Shown here in pieces: positions 46,454-55,677 of a stretch of 55,677 nt of DNA. Position numbers and translations under genes: made by a program. Source of the DNA: Lingula anatina (Eukaryota > Brachiopoda > Lingulata > Lingulida > Lingulidae); contig NW_019773702.1 of the NCBI RefSeq assembly GCF_001039355.2, positions 3,175 to 58,851 of the forward strand. Reading direction: 5' to 3'. The notes under the pieces were generated by a model. The model was not told the origin of the DNA and searched no databases. It saw only the letters and a program-made list of their open reading frames with translations. The first letter of the stretch is position 1. The number at the start of each line of letters is the position of its first letter.

Positions 46454-48523
46454 ATGTCTAGGGTAAGATTACAATATTATTGTAAACTGTATTTGTATAT
46501 TCTGTACTTAAACACAAATTTTATATCAGTGAATTAAGACAGCTGCAACAAATTTATGTTTAAAATTACTGCTAAGTTTTTACCAGAATTGTCAGTCACC
46601 CAGCACAAACTCACTGGTTTCATGAAATTAATAACAGTTGTTTAAAGTATAATGCATTTGTAAGAGCCTTCAACTAGTGAATTTATTAAATATAACATGA
46701 CTTTGATATTGGTTTGATTTGATGTGTTTTGCCACATTTATACATTTGGATCATCTTTCCATGATGACAATATTAGCAACATTCAGATTTGGAGAAAAGA
46801 ATAACATACAGTAATTGACAGGAGTAAGGAAAATGCTTGTCAATGTCTTGTAATTGACATTTCGTAACTAATTACCTAAATTACCTTCTGTGTATAAAGG
46901 ACTATAAGCTTGACCATTTATAAAAGTTTCTATGCCCAAAAGTCCGTCCACTGTTGCCAGTCTTCATTAAGTAGGAGCATGCCTTTTAAAAACTCCAGTG
47001 AGACACCATATGGTATCATAATGTATATGTATAAATGTCTTTCTTTTTTCAGAGTAATGTGGAGAACTTGTCACCGCAGATTATGCGTCATGTCACTAAA
47101 GAGCTGATGACACTCCAGTCTGACCCACCTGAGGGTATTAAGATTATCCCCAATGAAGAGGACATCACAGACATACAAGCAGCAATAGAAGGTCCAGGTA
47201 AAGTGGCAGTGAGGGTTCAGGGGTTGGTCATTGTGCATGAGGGTGTATATTGTGGTTACTAGTAGTTAGTACAGTGTATTATTAAGTACATTTTAGTGTT
47301 ACAGGCAGAATATGAGATATTATGTATGTTAGAGTATTTTCTCTACTTGTTTAGGTAGTGCTTTAGATGAGATGAGTATATTTATATTTGTTTGGTTTAA
47401 TAACTTATTTAAATTAATCAATTTACTTTAATGTTTAGAAGAAGTAAAGATTCTCACATCTGTTTATGTTGCCAACCATTTGAATCTAATACAACAGGAA
47501 CATGTGATAATATCAAAGGCAACTGACATGAGTTTTAATTCACTTGCCTTATGAACAATAGTCATCTTTTCTTTTATATTTCAGCTGGCACGCCATATGC
47601 TGGTGGTATGTTCAGGGTAAAGTTGGTGCTCAGCAAAGGTTTTCCAAGTGAGCCTCCGAAAGGTTTCTTCCTTACCAAAATTTTCCATCCCAATGTTGCC
47701 AAAAATGGTGAAATCTGTGTAAATACATTAAAAAGAGACTGGAAGACGGAATATGGAATAAAACACATTTTATTGGTACATATTTGTGCTGCTAGTTGCA
47801 TGTTTCTTTACATTTTTGTTTATATTCAAAGTAAAAGTTAACAACAATAATTATTGGTTTAATTTTAATTATATACAGTTGTTGAAACTAATTTAAAATC
47901 ATTAAGAGGAACAATCAGATTTTTAAAAAGGTGTTTTGTTTTTATTCTCCAGTTTTAACATATTTCTTGACATATACTGAACACTTCTTTTATAGACAAT
48001 AAAGTGCCTGTTGATTGTCCCAAATCCTGAGTCCGCATTAAACGAAGAGGCAGGAAAACTTTTGTTGGAGCAATATGATGATTATTCTCAGAGAGCTAGA
48101 TTGTACACTGATATTCATGCAAAACCTCCAAGGTAAGCAGAATGCTTATGCTCATGTGGTTGTACACATTTTTTGACACTAAAGACGTATTGGAAACCTC
48201 AAGATAAAAGCAGATGCACCCAGTATGGATAGCTGATAGATTTCTTTTTTAATTTTATGCACTTTGAAAGTTTTATTCAGTTTATTTTACAAAAGGGTCA
48301 ATTAACTGTTAAATATATCTCGTGCTCATTTTGTTGCTCCTATTCATTATGTACCAGTAGAGTTGAACTTACAAACACCATTTGACTCACTTTTAGATCT
48401 TCTTGTGAAGAAGAGTGCTTGGACAAAAATTCAGATGGTCCATCTGCTAAAAAGCATGCAGGAGACAAAAAGCTTGCAGAAAAGAGGAAAAAAGAGAAAA
48501 AGAAAACACTGAAACGATTATGA
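46454..48523 (+). CDS. UBE2S: Ubiquitin-conjugating enzyme E2 S
   Basis: UBE2S extends Lys11-linked ubiquitin chains on substrates of the anaphase-promoting complex, driving mitotic exit. Five exons (46454-46462, 47053-47197, 47585-47775, 47996-48132, 48397-48523) join in phase to 202 residues; the first codes only MSR. The UBC fold is clear: [51 protein letters not shown], and the catalytic Cys (codon 47716-47718) in [27 protein letters not shown] also matches the family. After a shortened linker comes the tail [16 protein letters not shown] ending LKRL, equivalent to the human LRRL end that docks on APC2/APC4. The human linker is longer. An AATAAA at 48991 is a possible poly(A) signal. Confidence 0.97.
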
Positions 48524-50101
48524 TGGACATTCTAAACTGTTGTCATAGTCTGACTTGGATGTCAGTTGGGACTTGTGATTATTGCAAGCAGCTGAGACAT
48601 TTAAATGAAATTTCATTCAAATCTATACGTTTGTTTGTTATCATACAAGTGCATCATCAGTGGCTGAATAAGTGGATTGCAGCAATTTTTTATACAACTA
48701 TATCATGTCATTAAACAGTTAATGTTTTAAATGCCCAGCACAAACATCATAATATGGGGCTTTGAAACCGTTCCAAGCAGCAGCCTGTTTTTTTTCCTTT
48801 TATTGATAAGGTAATTTATTTCTTTTAAATGTATTGTTTAATACTTGAATAGCCCCAGAGAGATTCCAAATTTCAAAGTGATTGGCTGTAGAAGAAATGG
48901 TTTCAAGGCTCTGTGTACAACAAATGGCCCGTTTCTATCCATTTTTATATACTCCTTCCTCACATGGTGTCATATGAAAGTATACATATTAATAAATTAT
49001 TTCTGTAAGAAATGTGGTTGTATTTGCCTTTTTCTGGTTTACAATGCATGTTGTGGATACACAGTTTCTGCCCATTGAGTCTATTTGGAAAAAAATTTGG
49101 AACTGACAAAATTGGAGCACTTCTTACAAAATATGTCAAGCCTTTGGTTGCAACTTCACTATTTCAGTGTTAATTTAGGGTTTCACTGTAAAGAAAGAAA
49201 CCTTAGGTTACCCGTGTTGCACTCTTATTGCCCATTCAAAACAAAAAGGCACTTATTCAAACATTTTCACCTAATGTCATGAAGTACTTATTTTTGAACA
49301 AGGAAATAATGCATCATTGTAAAAATTAAAGATTTCATACCAAATTTACTGTAAGAGACCATTCCCAGAGACTTGTACTAACTTTGGATTAAACTATCTG
49401 GATTCCTGTTTAATTACAATTAACTTAGGCAGTTTAGATGTCTGTCATGCCTGCTGAAGCTGATAGGGGTAATTAACTATTGTTTTACAGCCTGAGTGGG
49501 CGTCCCATACATCCAAGCCGCTTGGGCTGATAGCAATTTAGTGAGGGACCCTGTGGAGATGGATCGATCTGGGAATGGGAACAGTCTAAATGTACATAGG
49601 TTCACTTAAACAAAAATTTATCATAATATGCCTGAATAATAAAACGAGCAAAAAAAAAAAAAAAAATTTGAACCTTCTGAAATTTGTATGGTAAAAATCT
49701 AATTACAAACTGTAATTGAGGACTCTCACTGGACAAAAAAATGCAAGAAGTTAATCTAAGATCTTTAATGAACATTAAAATCATGATATTGATACATACA
49801 AATACAAAATGCTACTTAGTTGAAAAGTTGTAAAAACTTCATGTTGACCCTGTGGGTATTCATGGTAAAGTTGTTTGTTGGACTTACATTATTAAAATTA
49901 TTCTGAAGCCAATTGTTTCATGCACATGTTGGTTTTAAAGATTTAACATCTTGCGAAGCCAAAAAATTGATGATATTGACATCTAGACAATTTCTTCACT
50001 TTTTCCATAAATCTTTTAATTACTGCCTACATATGTAACATAAAGAGAGAAACCAATCTTGATTGAAAAATTCAGTTCAGTCTGTATTTTCTATTTATTT
50101 T
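48524..50101. other. UBE2S and RNPS1 convergent 3' flanks
   Basis: The two genes converge here. Left part: UBE2S 3' UTR with AATAAA at 48991-48996. Right part: RNPS1 3' UTR. MITE copy 4 lies between. ORFs such as 49085-49282 have no domain. Confidence 0.55.
49357..49590. mobile_element. MITE copy 4
   Basis: It begins gagaccattcccagagactt and shares gtctgtcatgcctgctgaag, gataggggtaattaactatt, gcttgggctgatagcaattt and agatggatcgatctgggaat with the copies at 36002 and 37112, ending gggaacagtct. It lies between convergent genes. Confidence 0.75.
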
Positions 50102-53100
50102 TTATCTTGATTCACTGGAACTAGATCTGCTGTGTCTTCTTCGTCTGGCTGGTGACCTTGACCTTGATTTAGAACGTGACCGTCTTGGAGGTGTGCGTCT
50201 TCTTGGAGGTGGTGACCTGAAAGATATCATTTAAGATAATTCTGTACATTCAGATTTCTCACAGCACAGCCTTTATATTTCAAAAACTATGAACTCAAAA
50301 TCTCCATTTTTTGACTCAAATATTTAGCAGGCCTGGATACATACCTCCTCCTAAACCTGGGTGGTGATTGCCTCCACCTTGGTGGGGGGCCTCTCCTGGG
50401 AGGACTTCTCCGTGGTGGCATCCTGGGCTGTCTGGGAGCTAAAACGGTTGCAGCTGTCACTTCCTGGCCATCGATCTGACCTGCATATTGAGGTTACAAA
50501 TTATACAAAATGAAATACAAAATGTAAATAATTTTTTAAGATTAACAACTAACAATAACAATGAAATCAAGTGCAGCCTTTAAAAAACCCACAAATCATT
50601 ACATTGCTCACAATCTTAGATATAACCTTTAAAAACCCCACAAATCATTACATTGCTCACATATCTTAGTTATGACATATGGTGAACCACTGTTTAAAAC
50701 TTAGGTTATGACTTTGGATGCAAATGAGGTCCTTTCACTTATAAAACAATATCTTAAGCACAAATCTAATATTCTCACACTACATAAAGCATTATAAAAA
50801 ATGGGGGTGTGTGGGGAAGGGGGATATACCTCCATCCATGTGTTTTATAGCTTTTTCTGCCTCTTCGGGTTTTTCATATTCTACATATGCAAAACCTCTG
50901 GAAATATTGCCATGTAGTCTGTCATTGGGCATCTCAAGGCTCTTGATTGTTCCATACACAGAAAAGATTTCTTGAATGTGGTCCTTGTTCACATTTCGTG
51001 TCAGACGACCTATGTGCACTTTGGATGGTTTGGGGGTTGGGCTTCTTTTCTTTCTCCGGACAGGTGATCGTGATCTGGACTTGGACTTTGGTTTTGCTGC
51101 CCTGCAAAATTAAAAGCAATCGCTATACATAATCAAATTCATATTTCACCATTAGACAAGTATTCATATTTAAGAAGTGAAATAGTCTACACCTTCCTTA
51201 ACACTTCATTTTAGCACTTAGTAGCACAATACATTTTATACCCTAAGAGAATATAAGTATTTTCCATTAAAACAGGTTTGTTTGGAGAGAGGGGGAGAGG
51301 TTGTCTTTGACATCCTTTTGAGCAAAATTCCCCTTATATGCTGACAGAGAAATATAGTAATGAAATTATTTTTAAAAAATTAAAACATCTTAATGTATGT
51401 AAAATGTTTTCATTTTTTAAAAATAATTTTATTACTATATTTCTCTGTCAGCATATAAAGGTGCATTTTAAATCAATTTTTTGGCACAAAAGTCAGCCAA
51501 ATGTCAACATATAGTTTCAAATAGTATAACTTACAGAAATATTTAAGGTTAGTGTTTCATATAATTAGAATGGGTATTTTCTGCTTACTTTCTGCGCTGT
51601 TAATAACCGAGAAAAATAATAAGTTTGAAAGCTCTTTTTAAGGCTGACTGAGTGATTAATTCATTTGGCACGTCAACTTTATTTGAGTCATATAAGAAAT
51701 TAGTTGAAGTGCCTTATATGTCTACTGGGAATCCATTCTCAGTTCAAATGTATCTTTTTAAAAGAAGATTACATGGTTGAACTAATTTGGAGTGTTCTTA
51801 TAATGTACATCATCATCATCAAAGCCAGATGCAGGTACTAGTGTTTAGGACAACATATCTGAAATGTAATATCTCTTACTTTGTTCTGCGTCTGGTTCCT
51901 CTATCTCTGGAGCTGGAAGATCCACTGGAACTACTGCTGTCTGAACTAGAGCTTCTTGAACTACCAGAACTACTGCCAGAACTAGAACTGGAACTGCTTG
52001 ACCTTGACCTAGATCTGGAACTGCTACTACTGGAACTGTATAATACATGATACCCATTGGTAATAATTTGGAACTAAGTGCTGGGCCTGCTTGGTTAATT
52101 ATCTTTTTTTTAAACTGGTACTGTCTAATGTATGTCTTTCACATTTTTATAATTTTATAAAAGTTGACTTACTAAGATGGATAAAAGAATTTTATAAATC
52201 ATTGGTTCTTCAACTTAATCAATTACTGCAACCAACCATACAAATTGGGAAAAAAATTACAGCAATACCAAGTAACCGATTACATAACTTACCTGTCACC
52301 ACTGCTGTTACCACCTTTAGTTTTCTTATCTTTTTCCTTTTCTTTTGTGCGTCCTCGCTCCCCTGTCTTTTTTGCACCAGCACTTTTTTCTCTGCTTGCA
52401 CTGCGGCTTCGAACCCTATATTGCAAATTATAATAAATAAATATACACTACACACACACTTGGAGGTCACCATTTTCAAGGATTCCACAATGCGGTTGTG
52501 AAGCAACTACCACAGTGACAGAATTAGACATACCTATAGTAAAGATCCCAATTAAGTAATTTAAACTGTAAAGGTTGGACTACAGTACAAAAACAGAAGC
52601 TGCAAAAATGTGTGCAACATGATAATGCACAGTAAATATAAATATATATTCTGGCAAACTATTTAAGATTGTTTCAAGTACTCTTTGTAACATAAGACTG
52701 ATTTTCTATGGACCATTCTGATCACCAGAAAGTTCAATAAAATATCATTCTGAAAAAGCTTTTATGACATGAAACACAAATGTGATCTCACAGTAGAGAG
52801 GTTTGCTTTGCATACCTAGATATCCATATATCGATCCATTTCTACCTTTTAAAGGACGGGGCCATAGCAATAGTCCCAAGGTTCATTGGTCCAAAAGTTT
52901 AGTATAGAACTTTCGCACCAATGAACACTTGATTAAAAAACTGAAGAAAATGCTATGATTTTTCGGACCAATGAACCTTAGGATTATCTAGACGCCCCCT
53001 TAACAAGCAAAATATTTTGCAAGTGGAATACTCAATTTAATCCTTGCACAGGCTGTACTTAACAGTGGAATATTTTTGAAAAACCCAATACCCTTGTCAG

Positions 53101-53751
53101 CATCAATAAGTTGCCCCAGCATGCAAGTCAAGACAATGTGAATGATAGATTATATATATATAAGCATTCACCACAAACAAAAGGTCAGCTAGTTTGTTTA
53201 CAAATAAAATATTCTGACTAGGGTAGCAGCTACCCTAGTCAGAATATTTTATTTGAAAACAAAACAAATATCTTGTACTTCTGTAGCATGTCAGCAAAAC
53301 CTAGACAATTAATTTTCTATATTTTTCCACATTAATTTGTATGGTGACTTTGATAGGTTCAACTGCTATAAAAGTAAACGAGTTTATTTACTGACTGGGT
53401 GCATGTTCTACTAGAAGTTTTGAGTCTCACTGCATGTAAAAACCAGGGTACTAATGTAAGGGATTAGATGAAGGGTATGCTTAAAACTACATTATTTTTC
53501 TAAACAGCTCCAACGTTTATCAAATTAAACATAAGGAACTTGATTCGTTTTATTTCCAGACCCAGATGAAAATAATTTACGTTTGCAAGTCGTATGAGTT
53601 ACCCCAACGTTAATATTTTAAGCTCTAGCAAGTACTCAAACATATAAACATAAATGCAGGGTATGCATATTTATTTGATGAAAAAAACACTTCTCAATAT
53701 TGCATCGATGGTCAATAAAATCAGAGGATTCAAAGAGATTTTAACTTACAT
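50102..53751 (-). CDS. RNPS1: RNA-binding protein with serine-rich domain 1, split start codon
   Basis: RNPS1 is an exon-junction-complex/ASAP component that promotes splicing and nonsense-mediated decay in the nucleus. Coding exons: 53751-53750 (AT only), 52415-52293 (begins G), 52035-51880, 51101-50830, 50480-50345 and 50216-50102 (TAA), 267 residues against 305 in human. In order: an RS/Lys-rich start (VRSRSASREKSAG), a polyserine block (exon 3, mostly Ser/Arg), then the RRM beginning VHIGRLTRNVNKDHIQEIF with RNP1 RGFAYVEY and ending KHMDGGQIDGQEVTAATVLAP. An Arg/Pro/Ser tail follows (PPRRSPPRRGPPPRW) ending SSSSESR. The ATG is created only by splicing: exon 1 ends CAAAAT|GTAAGT and exon 2 starts G GTT. 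No other in-frame Met precedes the RRM. Confidence 0.94.
51334..51458. repeat. Near-perfect 125-bp hairpin in an RNPS1 intron
   Basis: TTATATGCTGACAGAGAAAT at the left end and its reverse complement at the right end continue pairing for about 56 bases with two or three mismatches, leaving a loop of roughly 12 bases. The ends fit a small TA-flanked MITE. Transcribed in RNPS1 pre-mRNA it would form a long double-stranded stem. Confidence 0.8.
52851..53002. mobile_element. MITE-like inverted repeat in RNPS1 intron 1
   Basis: aaggttcattggtccaaaa (left arm) and ttttcggaccaatgaacctt (right arm) are the best-conserved parts of arms about 40 bp long that begin near ggacggggcc and end near gcccccttaa. 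A third, related word (cgcaccaatgaacactt) lies in between, in the same orientation as the right arm. Confidence 0.55.
53201..53255. repeat. Perfect 55-bp palindrome in RNPS1 intron 1
   Basis: CAAATAAAATATTCTGACTA and the rest of the arm form 27 perfectly paired bases around a single central A (gggtagc-a-gctaccc). It is either a tiny foldback element or a recently arisen inverted duplication. Confidence 0.9.
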
Positions 53752-53774
53752 TTTGAGACACCGGCTTGTATGGA

Positions 53775-53785
53775 AAGATGGCGGC
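53775..53785 (-). promoter_or_regulatory. YY1-type motif in the RNPS1 5' UTR
   Basis: AAGATGGCGGC on the plus strand (GCCGCCATCTT on the RNPS1 strand) lies about 25 bases upstream of the split start codon. This is the exact YY1 core found just downstream of transcription starts in many housekeeping genes. Binding is inferred. Confidence 0.45.
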
Positions 53786-53790
53786 GATAT

Positions 53791-54345
53791 TGTTTATAAA
53801 ATTTGCTCTTTTCGGCGTGGAGGCTTGAATGCATAGGAGTTTCATTTCATACCCTTTCTTTAGTTAGTCACTATTTACTTAGATCTATTATTTTTCATTG
53901 TAAAAAGAAGTCAACTTAACCATGACGTATGTTTGTATTTTGTGGGGATTTCAAATCTTCTTAACTTTCTAGAAAAGTGAAAAAATAAATAGATCGAGTC
54001 AGCAGCAGATCTCATTGGTGTGCTTTGTTTGCACTCATCAGTCGTTCAGTTTTAGAGATTGATCTACGATATTTTCATCTGATTAAACAGTAGCACAACT
54101 TAGTATTTATCATTTTGGAGCATCCACCTCATGTGAAGTGCAATGTACAATACATAAAAAATTGAAATTGATAATGTTGTGGCATGAATGTACACACTAA
54201 ATAACCAACAAAATGACAAAGAAATGATTCTAAGAAGACTGGTATTTATTTTTCATTAAAAAATATATAAAATTGTACTACAAATCCACTCATAATACAC
54301 TTTGATATTGTCATCCAAAAATGAAGGAGACAGCAAAATGTTGTA

Positions 54346-54381
<36 letters not shown>

Positions 54382-54626
54382 TCTTATTTAAGACTGACAT
54401 GACTTTAGACTAAATGTATGTAAACCAAAGAAAACACTCTCTTCAACAAATGTGACCATATCAGCATCTGTCAAATATGAACATCTGAGAAAAATTGTAA
54501 CAGAACATTTTCTGTTATGCCATCAATAACTGTTCTTCTTTCAGATGGTCAGGTAACTTGCTTTTGTCAATGTTTGTTCATTTGTTTTTAACATTATGAT
54601 CCTTTCTTCCGCTTTTATAACAGATT
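53791..54626. other. RNPS1 promoter region and LSM5 3' flank
   Basis: The two genes are in tandem on the minus strand. The left part should hold the RNPS1 promoter. The right part is LSM5 3' UTR with a candidate AATAAA (tttatt, 54243-54248) and an A31 run at 54347-54377. No other gene seen. Confidence 0.5.
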
Positions 54627-55219
54627 TCATACTTCAGGACCTTCTCCTCCAGGCACAAGCTGTAATAAGGAAAACACAAATAAATAAATAATTAATCTTT
54701 CAAGTAGATTAAAATGCCTCAAACCCCCAAAAAAGAACCCTCACCAGTGGTTGGCAAATTTCTATTTCTGCTGAATCTAATGAAAAATACATCATACTTT
54801 CTGGCACTTTATCACTCTTCAGGTACATGGCACGAGCAGCATATATATCTATATATCAGATGTATACCTACCATTGTGATGTTGTTTCCATTTAGTAGGA
54901 TTTGATCAAGTTTAGTAACTCTTCTACCCTCTGGAGTGCTTTCACTAAATGAAAATAACATTTTAGAAATTTACAAAACACAACTGGTAAAAAATATTAA
55001 AGATGAAATTTCTCAAAAAAGATCCTGATCTTTTGATCCACGATCTTGTATAATTTAAGATTTTTTCTAAAATCTTCTTTCAACACATTAAAATTTAAGT
55101 ATTAGAGAATAATTGTTAAAATTCAGAGTTTCACTGAATTAAAAACAGAACACTTTTAAATTACCATTTTAACCAGCACAAATATACTCACAATTCAATA
55201 ACATCTTCCAATACCATAT
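54627..55219 (-). CDS. LSM5: U6 snRNA-associated Sm-like protein LSm5, 5' part outside the window
   Basis: LSm5 is a subunit of the Lsm2-8 ring that stabilises U6 snRNA and of the Lsm1-7 ring in mRNA decay. Three exons in coding order (55219-55192, 54944-54872, 54659-54627 with TGA) join in phase: NMVLEDVIEF, ESTPEGRRVTKLDQILLNGN and NITM, then LVPGGEGPEV at the C-terminus. They match the last 45 or so residues of human LSM5 almost residue for residue, including the Sm2 motif ILLNGNNI and the exact tail. The first exon seen begins with two bases of a split codon, so at least one more exon (Sm1 motif) lies to the right. I did not find it in 55220-55677. Confidence 0.93.
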
Positions 55220-55677
55220 CTGATGGTGTACTTAAGGAAAATTCTTTTTTCTTTTATGAGAAACATATATTAAATTAATCAAACAAAATTTCCTATGTAG
55301 AAATGTTTACAGTATTATTGATTTAGCTTGTTTTCCTGTAAATGAGGAAGTCTAGCAGTAAAAGAATTTCAACTTCAGTTCAGATTTTTGATTCACTGGC
55401 TGCTTTAAGCTCATTCATGTATTAAATAGGACCTTGACTGGAGAGATCTTCAAACAACATCTGTTAATAATAATAATAATAATAATTTATTAAGCCAATA
55501 AAATACAAATGTATAAAATCGGGAATCTTTTGCCCTGTAGTAGCGCCATTGAAATATAAAAAATGAAAATTAAAATTACATGTTAGAGTTAAAAATAGTT
55601 ACTGCCGAAGGATAAAAGCTACTTAAAAATCGCTTACTACCCTTAAAAGCTAAGAGTCTCGAATTGCTAGGTAAAAA
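55220..55677. other. Right edge: LSM5 upstream intron
   Basis: AT-rich with an (AAT)n microsatellite at 55464-55487 and no recognisable LSM5 exon. It is read as intron running off the window. Confidence 0.5.

Overview
This is a window of nuclear DNA from an animal, most likely a marine lophotrochozoan such as a mollusc. The base composition is AT-rich. Genes are split by many GT-AG introns, and short inverted-repeat transposons and microsatellites are common. The best-matching protein families (eEF2 kinase, UBE2S, RNPS1, LSM5, ICT1/MRPL58) are metazoan, and the intronless receptor resembles protostome FMRFamide-type receptors. I assembled the gene models by hand, joining exons by splice signals, reading phase and remembered human homologues. 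No search was run, so the species is an inference. 

Layout: (1) 488-13801 (+) is the 3' three-quarters of an eEF2 kinase gene, with its calmodulin-binding N-terminus left of the window. It has an in-phase 18-nt candidate microexon, a Harbinger-like MITE and a CpG-rich patch in its introns. (2) 13.8-27 kb is gene-poor and repeat-rich. It holds a 965-bp foldback element with arrays of CACCGCGGTG palindromes and a 6-bp target duplication, 146-bp and ~40-bp tandem repeats, a pair of inverted arms 3.7 kb apart that both keep a SOX-POU-like composite motif, and one unrecognised 163-codon ORF. (3) 27096-28334 (-) is a single-exon rhodopsin-class GPCR. (4) 30072-33413 (-) is an eight-exon TSSK-like kinase with a long tail. 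(5) 34870-37815 (-) is MRPL58/ICT1, the mitoribosomal peptidyl-tRNA hydrolase. (6) 38085-38166 (+) is tRNA-Leu(AAG). (7) 40017-about 42736 (-) is a STYXL1-like rhodanese/dual-specificity phosphatase with an intact catalytic cysteine. It may start near 46029, head-to-head with UBE2S. An N-flanked exact 250-bp duplication inside it looks like an assembly join. (8) 46454-48523 (+) is UBE2S. (9) 50102-53751 (-) is RNPS1, whose start codon is split by its first intron. (10) 54627-55219 (-) is the 3' part of LSM5, running off the right edge. 

There is no operon logic. Most genes are unrelated housekeeping functions: translation control, mitochondrial translation, ubiquitin chain elongation, exon-junction complex and U6/decay Lsm ring. 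These sit beside two probably tissue-restricted genes, the GPCR and the TSSK-like kinase. By eye, housekeeping gene bodies are CpG-poor while the GPCR, TSSK-like and 19-30 kb regions are CpG-rich, as expected from mosaic gene-body methylation in invertebrates. 

The observations I rate most worth checking are the eEF2K microexon, the catalytically intact STYXL1-like phosphatase, the split RNPS1 start codon, the foldback element and the paired SOX-POU arms.
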